Assembly (NCBI GenBank): GCA_964653145.1 | Contig: CAZZCG010000004.1 | Coordinates: forward strand, 142,364 to 206,363 | Length of the DNA stretch: 64,000 bases | Origin: Pseudocalidococcus sp964653145 | Lineage (GTDB): Bacteria > Cyanobacteriota > Cyanobacteriia > Thermosynechococcales > Thermosynechococcaceae | Direction: 5' to 3' | Made by a program: the position numbers and the translations under genes | The notes under the pieces: model-generated | Database searches by the model: none | Seen by the model: only the letters and a program-made list of their open reading frames with translations | What the model was told of the DNA's origin: nothing | Shown here: positions 35,900 to 45,559 of the stretch, in pieces | How positions within the stretch are numbered: position 1 is the stretch's first letter | Layout of the letters: the number at the start of each line of letters is the position of its first letter

Positions 35900-38800
35900 T
35901 TAACGGGCAAATTGTCCACCCAATAGTGAGGGCGAAAGATCGGACCAGGATTGCTTGACCAGATCCGCATCGGCCTGAACACTGCCAAGGAAATTACCCG
36001 CAGGTAAGGTGGGGAAGCGTTTGTAGGGCACCACATCTTCGCCAAAGAAGCGGGCGTATTCAGCACTATCCACCATCACATCCACTGCCGCTTTCAACCC
36101 TTGATCCGCCAGTAGTTTGTTGTATTGACGAATCTCGGCCTGGGTTGCCGGAGCCCGACCTAACAAGTGACGGAACAGGAATTCAATCACTTTAGTATTG
36201 GGGTAAGGCGTGTAGAAGCGATTCCGGTAAATCTCAGAACCCGCCAAGGTCCGAACAAACTCCCGCACGGAAATTTCGCCATTGCGTAACTTGCTCTCCA
36301 ACTCCGAACGGCGGAACTGGGCCGGGATTTGACCACTGAAGACATCCATCACTTGGACATAGATGGCATTGACCACCAAATCCATTTCTGGACGGGATGA
36401 ACCTGCTGTGAACCGATAGATGCGAGCAGGCCGACGCCGGCTGGTGCCAACTCCCACCTCGACCGATTGCCCGTCCCCATTGCTAAAGGAGCGGCCCAGT
36501 TGAATAAACCGGGGTTGGGTGGGATCACCTTGACGATCTAAGGCTTTAATCTGGCTGAGGGCCTGGGTCGCCAGCGGCAGGGTGCTGCTATCTAAACTCG
36601 GCTTGACGGGGGCAAAGCTAGGCACAACAATGGCATCGTTCTGCTTCGTCAGCTGGTTGTAGAGTTTTTCGGTATTGGGGAAGTTGGCAGCAGGTAAGGT
36701 GGGGAAACGGCGATAGGGCACTGTGTCTTCACCAAAAGCCTCGGCATACTCAGCACTACCCACTAGGGCAGAGACAAAGGCTTTCAACCCTTGACTGGCC
36801 AAAATCTGGTTATATTTGCGAATCTCGGCCTGGTTGAGGGGGGCGCGACCAAGGAAATGCTTAGTTCCCAACTCAATAACTTTGGTATTGGGATAGGGGG
36901 TGTAGAACTCCTTGAGATAGAGGCTGGAGGTTCCCAGGCCCTCGATGAACTCCTTCAGCGTAATTTCACCGTTCCCCAACTTGGATTCGAGAACTGTAAA
37001 CTCATTCCCGATCACATAGGGAGCAATATCCCGTTCAAAGATTTGGCGATAGGCAGCATTAATCACAATTTCCAAGTTGGTCTTGTCATCGAGATTAGTC
37101 AGCTTAAAGACCTTGGTTTGAGTCCGCTGTTTGGAGACCCCTTGATTAGCCCGGAAAGAAATTGCTGGAGCCGTCCGTAGTTCTGTAACTTCGCCCAATT
37201 CCACAAAACGGGGAGTCACTTCCTTCTCGGCTTGGATGCCTGTTTCCCCAATGGAGCCAAGGCGCAGAGACCGCAGAGCTACACCGGAGGGCGTTAAATA
37301 CCGCTCGTAGGGAACCGTATCTTCGCCAAAGGCCTGGCTATATTCTTCAGTGTCGAGAATGGCATCAACAACGGCATAGAACCCCTTCTTAGAGGCAATA
37401 TCGAAGTATTTGTTGATTTCCTGACGACCGTAGGTGGGCCGACCGAGTAACCGCCGATGAATATACTCAATGGCTTTGGTCACATAGAGCGGTGTCCAGT
37501 AAAGGCTACGGAAAAGATTGGACTTGGCCAATAGCCGGACAAATTCCCGAACCGTAATCTCGCCATTTTCCAGTTTGATTTCCGCAACTTTTTGCCGTTG
37601 CCCAGAGTAAACATCCCGGCCAAAAACCTGTAAATAGGCGGCCCGAATCACGGCTTGGGTTGAGCTTTCGGAAAACTTGACACTAGCCCCACCGGTGTTA
37701 ATGGTGCGTTTGCCAATCCGAGCATCAATGCTGGGGAGTTGATCCAGCTTAAAGACTTTCGGCCCAAGAGAGCCAGGGGCAACACCACGGGCTGTAGGAT
37801 TACTTAGTTGGTTATTGATGCCCGGCCCTTGATTAATTAAAATCCGGCGAGTATCTTTGCTGAAGGGTTGGGGGTTAGCTGCAGGATTCCGGGTTTCTTT
37901 CGGGAAAATTGCCCCAAACTGAATCTCTAGGGGATCATTCCCTGAACCATAAACGTGCTGATCCGGCAAGGGCTGGTCTTGGGCCGCAAAGGTCGTGATG
38001 AATTGCGGAACTTTCCGGAACGGCGCACTGTATTTAAACAGATTCTGTTGCGCCCCCCAGTTGCGGCATTCCTGAGCTTCCTGCCCCAGGCCCCGAATGT
38101 AGGGAACAGTTTCCTCGCCAAAGTAATCGCTATATTCTTTGGAATCCACCAAAGCATCCACAAGGGCGGGTAATCCACCTTTGGAGATAATTGAAAAGTA
38201 CTTCTGTACCTCTTCTCGACTGGAGGGACCACGCCCAAGAATGTGACGGAAGGCTAATTCAATCACCCGACTGTTGATGAACGGTTCATAGAAGTTTTTC
38301 CGATAGAGGGGGGATTTCGCTAAACGGCGAACAAATTCCTTCATGGAAATGCTGCCATTCTTAACCTTGGACTCCAGGTCGGAAATCCCTAGACTGTAGG
38401 CCCGCGTGATATCCCGCTCAAAGATTTGCCGATAGGCCGCTTTGACAACATCAGCTTTTTCCGTGCTTGAAAGGCCCGGTTTCATCGCATATTTCGGGCG
38501 ACGCTCGGCGGCATTGAAATAGATTTGGGGTAATTGCAAGCCTTGGGCATCCGTGGAGGGCCGTTGCCGCACTTTATCTGAGGGGGTCGGCGCAATAAAT
38601 TCATTGACCAACACTTCAAAATATTGCCCAACAATGGCTTCCGCTTCCTTATCGCCACGGAAATAACTTAAGGCAGCCCGTTGCATTTCTTGGAGGGCCA
38701 CAATGGTTGCATCCGTTGAGCAGGCCGCTTCAATAATTTCCCGTAATCCCCGTGTATTGACGGCAATGATATTGGGATCACCCGCAACAATGGCATAGGT

Positions 38801-39316
38801 GGTATAGCGCAGGAACCAATCCAAGTCCCGCAAAGACTTCTGCATCCGTTCGGGGCCATAGCGGGCAATATTGATGGGCTTAAAGCCTGCTGGAGCTGCA
38901 CCACCCCCTGTGGCACTAAAAACCGAGCGTAATCCCTCTAGGAATCCACCACGGGTATCGACATAGGTCGCAGTCCCCAGGGTCATGGCCTCCTGCATAT
39001 CAATGGCTTTACCCACTGCACCAGCAGTGAATTTGGGAGTATCAGCAGCAGCAGGTCGTGATAAAAATGCCATGGGAGAGCCACCGACAAAGATCCGGTT
39101 GGCCGCACGGGAGACAATGATTTCAGAATTTTGGGTTAAGGTCGTTGCAATCTCAATCCGTTTACTCCCTGACCCGAGATAGACGGCCAGTTCATCTAGT
39201 TCGCCCCGACTGAGAAAGCGGTCTTGCTGCTCAGCTTGAATAATCGTGGAAACGGGGACGGTTTGATACAGTTGCGGACGGGCAACCAAACTTCCACCAC
39301 TTGCCTTAACAACCAT
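35900..39316 (-). CDS. apcE: phycobilisome core-membrane linker LCM (ApcE)
   Basis: ApcE organises the phycobilisome core, anchors it to the thylakoid and is a terminal energy emitter. The 1138-residue protein begins with the alpha-phycobiliprotein-like domain (about 1-230, with its PB-loop insertion). The chromophore cysteine is probably Cys199 in REIIEAACSTDA. Four linker (REP, PBS_linker) domains follow at about 290-410, 557-680, 745-870 and 975-1110, each with FxRD/VxD..., GEITVREFV-like and TVPY motifs. Four repeats are known from pentacylindrical cores; two or three give smaller cores. apcA, apcB and apcC are not adjacent. Start ATG 39316. Confidence 0.97.
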   Translation of the reverse strand: MVVKASGGSLVARPQLYQTVPVSTIIQAEQQDRFLSRGELDELAVYLGSGSKRIEIATTLTQNSEIIVSRAANRIFVGGSPMAFLSRPAAADTPKFTAGAVGKAIDMQEAMTLGTATYVDTRGGFLEGLRSVFSATGGGAAPAGFKPINIARYGPERMQKSLRDLDWFLRYTTYAIVAGDPNIIAVNTRGLREIIEAACSTDATIVALQEMQRAALSYFRGDKEAEAIVGQYFEVLVNEFIAPTPSDKVRQRPSTDAQGLQLPQIYFNAAERRPKYAMKPGLSSTEKADVVKAAYRQIFERDITRAYSLGISDLESKVKNGSISMKEFVRRLAKSPLYRKNFYEPFINSRVIELAFRHILGRGPSSREEVQKYFSIISKGGLPALVDALVDSKEYSDYFGEETVPYIRGLGQEAQECRNWGAQQNLFKYSAPFRKVPQFITTFAAQDQPLPDQHVYGSGNDPLEIQFGAIFPKETRNPAANPQPFSKDTRRILINQGPGINNQLSNPTARGVAPGSLGPKVFKLDQLPSIDARIGKRTINTGGASVKFSESSTQAVIRAAYLQVFGRDVYSGQRQKVAEIKLENGEITVREFVRLLAKSNLFRSLYWTPLYVTKAIEYIHRRLLGRPTYGRQEINKYFDIASKKGFYAVVDAILDTEEYSQAFGEDTVPYERYLTPSGVALRSLRLGSIGETGIQAEKEVTPRFVELGEVTELRTAPAISFRANQGVSKQRTQTKVFKLTNLDDKTNLEIVINAAYRQIFERDIAPYVIGNEFTVLESKLGNGEITLKEFIEGLGTSSLYLKEFYTPYPNTKVIELGTKHFLGRAPLNQAEIRKYNQILASQGLKAFVSALVGSAEYAEAFGEDTVPYRRFPTLPAANFPNTEKLYNQLTKQNDAIVVPSFAPVKPSLDSSTLPLATQALSQIKALDRQGDPTQPRFIQLGRSFSNGDGQSVEVGVGTSRRRPARIYRFTAGSSRPEMDLVVNAIYVQVMDVFSGQIPAQFRRSELESKLRNGEISVREFVRTLAGSEIYRNRFYTPYPNTKVIEFLFRHLLGRAPATQAEIRQYNKLLADQGLKAAVDVMVDSAEYARFFGEDVVPYKRFPTLPAGNFLGSVQADADLVKQSWSDLSPSLLGGQFAR

Positions 39317-39649
39317 GGTTTTTTTAAAGGCTCCCTTAAAAATTTATTTGTGCAGTGCGTTTACTAAAGATTAAAACGATTCGGGGATCCCCAGGCCAAA
39401 CCTTAAGAAATGTATCAATTACATCTTTAATCCCCAAGGAAATTCAATGCAGGGAAGTTGGTTCATAAGTAGGGCTCAATGCTGATTTTGCCCCTTGGGT
39501 CTGAATTTTGCCCGGTTGAGCCACCCCAGGCCAGATAAATGGGAATTCACGCCTCTGTTTACATATCGCAAGAGAGGTTAAGGATTTAAACTAGTAGAGC
39601 ATCGGCTACAACAAGCCCTGCTTAATTTGCAAGACCTTCACCGAACACC
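39317..39649. other. 333-bp divergent spacer between apcE and glyA
   Basis: This region must contain promoters for both divergent genes. No gene, RNA or convincing consensus promoter was seen. I looked for a glycine riboswitch before glyA and found no recognisable core. Confidence 0.4.
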
Positions 39650-40933
39650 ATGACCAAAACAAACTGGGATTACCTAACCGCTGTCGATCCAACTGTTGCT
39701 GCCATTTTGGATCGGGAACTGCATCGCCAACAAAACCACTTAGAACTGATTGCAAGCGAAAATTTTACTTCGGCAGCGGTGATGGCGGCTCAGGGTTCGG
39801 TGTTGACCAATAAGTATGCGGAAGGCCTCCCCGGTAAACGCTATTACGGCGGCTGTGACTACATTGATGAAGTCGAAGAACTAGCCATTAATCGGGCCAA
39901 GGAACTTTTTGGAGCCGCCCATGCCAACGTCCAACCCCACTCTGGGGCCCAGGCCAACTTTGCCGTTTTTTTAGCCCTGCTTAACCCCGGCGACACGATT
40001 TTGGGCATGGATCTGTCCCACGGCGGTCACTTAACCCACGGCTCTCCGGTCAATGTATCTGGGAAATGGTTCAAGGTTGTCCAGTACGGGGTGAGTCCTG
40101 AGACTGAGCAACTCGACTTTGACCAAATTCGGGCTTTAGCAGTCCAACACAAACCCAAGCTAATCATCTGTGGTTATTCCGCGTATCCCCGGGTGATTCC
40201 CTTTGAAAAATTCCGGGCCATTGCCGATGAAGTTGGAGCCTACTTATTGGCCGATATGGCCCATATTGCTGGCCTGGTTGCATCTGGGCATCATCCCAAC
40301 CCGGTGTCCATCTGTGATGTGGTGACAACAACGACCCACAAAACCCTACGCGGGCCTCGAGGTGGTCTGATTCTCACTAAAGATGCGGAACTGGGCAAGA
40401 AATTCGATAAAGCGGTCTTTCCAGGTACCCAAGGCGGGCCTCTTGAACACGTCATTGCGGCTAAAGCCGTGGCCTTTGGGGAAGCCCTCAAACCAGATTT
40501 CAAAGCCTATTCTGCCCAAGTGATCCGCAATGCCCAGGCCCTGGCCAGTGGATTACAAGCACGGGATTTACGAATTGTTTCTGGGGGTACGGATAACCAT
40601 CTACTGTTGATCGATTTGCGGTCTGTGGGTCTGACTGGAAAAGTAGCGGATCAACTGATGGCTGAGATCAACATCACCACTAACAAAAACACAATTCCCT
40701 TTGATCCTGCCTCGCCCTTTGTCACCAGTGGTTTGCGGTTAGGTTCCCCGGCACTGACGACCCGCGGGATGTCGGAAATTGAGTTTAAAGAAATTGCGGA
40801 AATTATTGCCGATCGCCTCCATAGTCCTGAGGATGAAACTACTGCCCAGGCCTGTCGAGAACGGGTAGCCCAACTTTGTGGTAAGTTTCCCCTCTATCCC
40901 CACTTGTCGATACCAGCCCCCGTGCTCGTTTAA
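39650..40933 (+). CDS. glyA: serine hydroxymethyltransferase
   Basis: GlyA converts serine and tetrahydrofolate to glycine and methylene-THF, the main one-carbon source. The 427-residue PLP enzyme has ENFTSAAVMAAQGSVLTNKYAEGLPGKRYY-type N-terminal blocks (seen as LTNKYAEGLPGKRYYGG), and the PLP lysine in VTTTTHKTLRGPRGG. The reading frame is intact to TAA. Its last 90 bp, including the stop, occur again in decayed form before wecA at 45438-45526. Start ATG 39650. Confidence 0.97.
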   Translation: MTKTNWDYLTAVDPTVAAILDRELHRQQNHLELIASENFTSAAVMAAQGSVLTNKYAEGLPGKRYYGGCDYIDEVEELAINRAKELFGAAHANVQPHSGAQANFAVFLALLNPGDTILGMDLSHGGHLTHGSPVNVSGKWFKVVQYGVSPETEQLDFDQIRALAVQHKPKLIICGYSAYPRVIPFEKFRAIADEVGAYLLADMAHIAGLVASGHHPNPVSICDVVTTTTHKTLRGPRGGLILTKDAELGKKFDKAVFPGTQGGPLEHVIAAKAVAFGEALKPDFKAYSAQVIRNAQALASGLQARDLRIVSGGTDNHLLLIDLRSVGLTGKVADQLMAEINITTNKNTIPFDPASPFVTSGLRLGSPALTTRGMSEIEFKEIAEIIADRLHSPEDETTAQACRERVAQLCGKFPLYPHLSIPAPVLV

Positions 40934-40934
40934 G
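40845..40934 (+). repeat. 3' end of glyA, intact copy of a direct repeat
   Basis: These 90 bp, from CCCAGGCCTGTCGAGAAC to the TAAG at the glyA stop, are repeated in the same orientation at 45438-45526. The two copies differ at about a dozen or so positions, mostly in the last third, and by one single-base gap. Together they bracket the 1400-residue gene. Confidence 0.85.
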
Positions 40935-40957
40935 CTGACCTATTTCCATTCATCTCA

Positions 40958-40988
40958 GGCCTGGTTAATTGATCAATTTTTCCAGGCC
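40958..40988. repeat. palindromic hairpin after glyA
   Basis: GGCCTGG (40958-40964) and CCAGGCC (40982-40988) flank the perfect palindrome AATTGATCAATT. The hairpin has no T-run after it, so it is not a classical terminator. It lies just inside the left edge of the block bounded by the two glyA-tail copies. Confidence 0.5.
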
Positions 40989-41056
40989 CAAAGGTGAGCA
41001 GATTTTACCCTGTTGGTGGTTCAAGAGATGGGATTAGATGCACCATGATGCCAGGC

Positions 41057-44000
41057 CTAAACAGGAGTCATGCGAACCACCATATCGTTAAAGTCAAAGT
41101 CGCTGGTGATGGTTCCGGGCAAGTCTTCAATCCCAAATACGCCATTACCAAAAAGCCGGAAGTGGGTTTGATTGTTGGGGTTCGCCGCAGTGCCAATGAA
41201 GAACGTATTCCCAGCGGAGGTTTCTAAAAAGGGCGCATAGTAACCCTCGATCACAATCTTCAGGGCTTTAGTGACATCAAACTGGGCCCCGGTACCGACA
41301 ATACTGAAATCAAGGGCATTTTCCTTGAGGCTGTCGCGAAAGGCATCCGTATCTGCGGCTAACACGCCCCCTACCATTTTTTGCCCCGTCAGTGGATCAA
41401 ATGTCACAGGAGCCCATTTCAAGGTATTGGTGAGCGCACAACTCCCGGAGGCTTCAATTTGGATGGTTGAGTTGGCCTGGAAAAAGTAAATCGGTTCATC
41501 CTGTTGGAGTTGGGCATTGGCCAGCCAGGTAGTTGGGGTCAGGGTATCTACGAGTTCGCCGGTGAAGGTGAAGGATTCCGTGGTCAGTAACGCCTTATCT
41601 TCTTTTCCACCATCCAAAACTGTGTTGCTTACTGGTAAATCTTCAATGACACTCCCATCCCCTGCCAGCACCGCAATCCGTAAAAATTGATCGGGCCGTA
41701 AATAGACCGAGGCCTGGCCTTCCTGTAACAGGGTGCCATTATCCGTAACGACGACCCCAATTTTGGCCAGCGTGGCATCGGCAAGAGTAACAGCCCCACC
41801 GACTTGGGTTTGATCCCGGCTGATTAACTGTCCGGCAGCATTCGTGGCATACAAAATAAACGTGGAGTTCTCAGATTTTTCCCAACTGTCAATCCTCACA
41901 TCCATCCATTGGCCGCCGCTGGTCACACCTGTGGGAAGTTTCACCGTGAGGCCCTGGGTTTGGGGTTGGAAGCTGAGGCTAGGGGCGTTAACGGTAAATG
42001 TGGTGCTGTAGCTACTGGTACTTTCCCCGGCATATCCGACTGTGATTGAGTTGCCTTCGGCATCAGTCAGGGCCTGGGCCATCGAGATCGTATAAGTGCC
42101 GTTGGTGAGGGGGGTCACAGGGTTTGTGCTCAAAGCCCATTGGCCATCAATGTCGGCCTGGAAACTGAGGGGAGTCAGACCATTGGGGGCATTGGCAAAG
42201 GTGAGAGTTCCATTCGCAGCGGCAAAGGTTTTGTTGGTGTAATTGCTGAGTACGGCTGCGGTTGTCCCGACTGTTTGGGTAAAGGGGGTGGGCAGGGTAT
42301 ATTGGGGTTCTCCTGCGAGCGTATTCGGCCCGCCAAGCCAGCTAAAGGTGAGGTCGCCAGTCGTTAAAACTGTGTTAATGGTGTAATTTGCTGGGCCTGG
42401 TGTGGTGGTGGTGTAGTCGCTGGGTAACGTAAAGTCTGTCCCGTTTTGTGTCCAAACCAGAGGGGCCCACGGCACAGGTAAGTTGGGGTTATTCCCGAGG
42501 AAGGATGCGTTGTAATCCCAAAGATTCGGGGGTAATTGGGGTGAACTACCGGCAACTGGAGTTAATGTCAGAGCATTGAGGTAATTGCCATAGTCCATGT
42601 TGGGATTACTGGGGCTCGTGGGTAATCCACCAAAATCTGAGCTAGTTAATAGGGATTGAGTATAGGGGACTGAGGCAGCGAGGTTGTTAGCCGGGATGGT
42701 TTGGCTTTGGGCTAAGGGGAAATACCGATCTTGTACTTGTTGTCCGGAACCTGAGCCAACGGTAACGCCGTAATAGTTGCCATCGGTTGTTAAGTAAAAC
42801 TGAGTTTCATAGAGCAGCTTTTTGTCTTGATCTAAAAATTGAACGGTGTAGAGGGTTGTGCCAGCGGCATTGGGTAAGGGGAAATTAACCAGATTCACAA
42901 CTCCGTCCAGTTGGCCGGCCTGGTTATAGAAAGGTGTTTGATTGCCGGGTTGATATTGATAGTTACCCCAACCGCTAAAGCTCTCGGCCTGGCCGGTGAA
43001 GTTGCCATCGGAAGATTTGAGGCTGATAAACTTAATCTGGCCTGGGTTGGGTAGCACCATCTGACCACTAAAGTTAATCGTCACCCCAAAGCTGGAGAAG
43101 TTATTGACCGCAGGTGGAGCACTAAAAGTGGTTGGGGTTAATTGAGAGGGGGCCAGTTGTACCGGGGATTGATAGCCATTCCAGGTGAAATCCGCAAAGC
43201 TAGTCGGAACATCGGAACTGGGGGGAGTTTGGCTGGTGTTGGGCAGGTTGTTAATATCCAACAGTGAGACATAAATCGAGTTGTCAGTATTGCTAGGCGT
43301 ACCTACAGTTAACAATGGGCCGCCCAATATCAGGCTTTTGGTTAAATTATCGGTATAGTTGCCGCCATAACTGTTGCTGTTTTGGGCAAATAATTTGGAA
43401 TAGGGATCAAAAAATCCAGGGGTGGTGTCGCTAAAGGCTTTGGGAGTACCGTTGGCCTGGAAATATGACCAGAAATTCGAGTTGTTAAACAGGGCCGTAT
43501 TTTGAGAGGCATTGTTTTCCCGCCAATAGCCCGCGACAAATCCGGTTGCTAAGTTGGCAAAGACAGGGCCCCACTGATTGTTAGACCCGGTATTAATGTT
43601 GGTGATTGTGGTGACAGAGGCGGGAGTTGTGTCAGAGGGAAAATTGGTAACGTAGTTATAGGGGGTGTTGTTAAAGTAGTCGGTTAAAGAGTTATAAACC
43701 GTATAAGTGCCGTTGGTGGCAATGATGCTGTTTTCTAGCTCGCTGACGCTAATCGCAATAACGCCCTGGACTTGACTGACTCCGGCATTGGTAATTTGGG
43801 AACCGGGAATCAGGACAACATTTTTCTTGGTCGCGTCATAGTAGATTTGATAGTTGTAAAAGCCAGCACTGTGCCAAATGGATTCACCTGCATCAGCACT
43901 CGGAGCACCGTTAAAATAGCCTGAGATTGAGTAATTAGAATCGGCCGGTTGAGTCCCTTGGGTTAGAGTCGGCAACCAACCAATAAAGTCATTGACATAG

Positions 44001-45259
44001 GTATCAAAATTGGCATAGGCAGAGGTGGGATAGTCGGGTGTTGTGATCGTTACGTTTAGGTCTGGGGCACTGTTACCCGCAATAGACTGATTTGTGACCG
44101 CAAGATTCTGCGGATTGCTCCCAGTTGTTGTGAATTGAATTGGATCACCACCGGATGTTGTCGAAACCTGTAATGCTCCGGTACTCGGGTTATAGTCTTG
44201 GACAAAGTATTCGATTCCTGCTTGAAGCGGTGCAGGCAGAAAACCATTTCCTGTTTGACTGAAACTAACTTTTTGCCCAGGTAGGAAATCAAGATTTTGT
44301 GGAAGAATAATCTGATATTGCTCCTGAGATTGGTTAGGGGGAGGATCAATCACAGGCAGACTAACAAAGGCAAAATCTGGCCCCGGTGTGAAGGTAATTG
44401 GATTGCCCCCAAGTGTATTGGAAACGGTTAAATTACCACTGCTATTGTCATAAGTAAGGACATAGTAATTGGTGTTGGCCTGGAGGGGTTGGGGAAGCGT
44501 GCCGCCGGTTGATGCACTGAATTGGACAATTTGATTGGGATAAAAATTTAGGTTTTTGGCAACTGTAAAGGTTGTGCCATTGACATCGGGAAGAAACTGC
44601 CAGGCATAACTCGGATTGCTAAAGGTGGTAGTGGTAGGTGAAGCCGCAATCAGGAGATTACCATCAGCATCCTTAAAGACGTTTTCACCATTGGGCACCA
44701 GGCCTTGGAGGGCAGCCACCCAGTTTTCCTGATTCGGTGATGCGATAAATCCGCTTTGATTGCCACTGCTGGTATTGCCTGGAACCCACATCCGCATCGG
44801 AATACTAAACCAAGTGACTGAGGTGAGGTTCGCGCCATCAAAGGGCCCGTTATTAAAGGTAAATTCAAAGGAATCAAGTTGAACTTGGTAAAACAGGGCA
44901 TTTTCAAAACTAAAGAGGGCCTCGTCATACACCCCCGGGCTGCTTTGAAAGGCGTTGGCCGTGGCCCAATCAAGCTCTCCTGACAAGGCGACAAAGGCTT
45001 TCCCGCCAACAAAGGTATCTGTGCCACCCCCAAAGGAAAGTTGGGTCAGGGGATTACCGTTAACATCGAGCAGCGCACCTTGGGCATTGGTATAGATATT
45101 GGCGGAGAGGGGCGAGTTACCATTACTGAAAATGACCACAACCCCAACTTGTACCAGGCCATTAGTAATCCGGTCGGTGGGGGCCTGGTTATACAGCCGT
45201 TGCAGCAAACTGGCCTGGGCGTTGAGGAACACCTGATTACTAGGGAGAGTTGTTGTCAT
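41057..45259 (-). CDS. giant beta-rich, probably extracellular protein with DUF4114-like C-terminus
   Basis: The 1400-residue protein is rich in Asn, Thr, Ser, Gly and Pro and poor in Cys and Lys, as in secreted adhesins or polysaccharide-active proteins. It has no N-terminal signal peptide. Residues about 1-180 and 400-640 resemble the GH64/thaumatin-like beta-1,3-glucanase fold weakly (FTFNNGPFDGANL, FIPM-type strands). Two tandem repeats of about 75 residues lie near 215-390 (NLNFYPNQIVQFSASTGG and NLDFLPGQKVSFSQTGNG). The last 70 residues (FGIEDLPG...DFDFNDMVVRM) resemble DUF4114. Without a signal peptide, type I export is possible. It sits between glyA and wecA, on the opposite strand. 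Confidence 0.75.
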   Translation of the reverse strand: MTTTLPSNQVFLNAQASLLQRLYNQAPTDRITNGLVQVGVVVIFSNGNSPLSANIYTNAQGALLDVNGNPLTQLSFGGGTDTFVGGKAFVALSGELDWATANAFQSSPGVYDEALFSFENALFYQVQLDSFEFTFNNGPFDGANLTSVTWFSIPMRMWVPGNTSSGNQSGFIASPNQENWVAALQGLVPNGENVFKDADGNLLIAASPTTTTFSNPSYAWQFLPDVNGTTFTVAKNLNFYPNQIVQFSASTGGTLPQPLQANTNYYVLTYDNSSGNLTVSNTLGGNPITFTPGPDFAFVSLPVIDPPPNQSQEQYQIILPQNLDFLPGQKVSFSQTGNGFLPAPLQAGIEYFVQDYNPSTGALQVSTTSGGDPIQFTTTGSNPQNLAVTNQSIAGNSAPDLNVTITTPDYPTSAYANFDTYVNDFIGWLPTLTQGTQPADSNYSISGYFNGAPSADAGESIWHSAGFYNYQIYYDATKKNVVLIPGSQITNAGVSQVQGVIAISVSELENSIIATNGTYTVYNSLTDYFNNTPYNYVTNFPSDTTPASVTTITNINTGSNNQWGPVFANLATGFVAGYWRENNASQNTALFNNSNFWSYFQANGTPKAFSDTTPGFFDPYSKLFAQNSNSYGGNYTDNLTKSLILGGPLLTVGTPSNTDNSIYVSLLDINNLPNTSQTPPSSDVPTSFADFTWNGYQSPVQLAPSQLTPTTFSAPPAVNNFSSFGVTINFSGQMVLPNPGQIKFISLKSSDGNFTGQAESFSGWGNYQYQPGNQTPFYNQAGQLDGVVNLVNFPLPNAAGTTLYTVQFLDQDKKLLYETQFYLTTDGNYYGVTVGSGSGQQVQDRYFPLAQSQTIPANNLAASVPYTQSLLTSSDFGGLPTSPSNPNMDYGNYLNALTLTPVAGSSPQLPPNLWDYNASFLGNNPNLPVPWAPLVWTQNGTDFTLPSDYTTTTPGPANYTINTVLTTGDLTFSWLGGPNTLAGEPQYTLPTPFTQTVGTTAAVLSNYTNKTFAAANGTLTFANAPNGLTPLSFQADIDGQWALSTNPVTPLTNGTYTISMAQALTDAEGNSITVGYAGESTSSYSTTFTVNAPSLSFQPQTQGLTVKLPTGVTSGGQWMDVRIDSWEKSENSTFILYATNAAGQLISRDQTQVGGAVTLADATLAKIGVVVTDNGTLLQEGQASVYLRPDQFLRIAVLAGDGSVIEDLPVSNTVLDGGKEDKALLTTESFTFTGELVDTLTPTTWLANAQLQQDEPIYFFQANSTIQIEASGSCALTNTLKWAPVTFDPLTGQKMVGGVLAADTDAFRDSLKENALDFSIVGTGAQFDVTKALKIVIEGYYAPFLETSAGNTFFIGTAANPNNQTHFRLFGNGVFGIEDLPGTITSDFDFNDMVVRMTPV

Positions 45260-45559
45260 TGAGGCCTCGGGGGAAGTAGGAACAGGAATAACTTAGATAG
45301 CTGTGTAGAAACCTGGGTATAGATGTCTAAAGCATTTGTTTCCAAAATAATTGAACTTTAGATCACTGCACTGGCAATTCAAAAATTGTTATTTTTTTTT
45401 AATTAGTGTCTTCGGGACAAAAGTTACTAGAGTTATCCCAGGCCTGTTGAGAACAGGTAGCCCAACTTTGTAGTAAGTTTCCCCACTATCCCCACGTGTC
45501 ACGGCCGCATCCAGTGCTAGCTTAAGAGGTGTTAACTGCCCTCCGCCCTGCATACGTGG
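45260..45559. other. 300-bp spacer upstream of the giant gene and wecA
   Basis: It holds the promoter region of the minus-strand giant gene, an AT-rich stretch with a run of T residues near 45390, and the decayed glyA tail (45438-45526). After that tail only about 33 bp remain before the wecA ATG, about the distance expected if glyA and wecA once were direct neighbours. Confidence 0.6.
45438..45526 (+). repeat. decayed duplicate of the glyA 3' end
   Basis: The segment matches 40845-40934 in the same orientation, from CCCAGGCCTGTTGAGAAC through GTAGCCCAACTTTGTAGTAAG to CTTAAG. A TGA replaces the CGA codon and one T is missing after GTAAG, so it cannot encode the GlyA tail. It is a gene fragment and is not part of any intact gene. 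Confidence 0.85.

Noticed and set aside
39317..39649. Glycine riboswitch ahead of glyA
   Set aside because: No paired aptamer core could be traced, so nothing beyond a plain spacer is supported.
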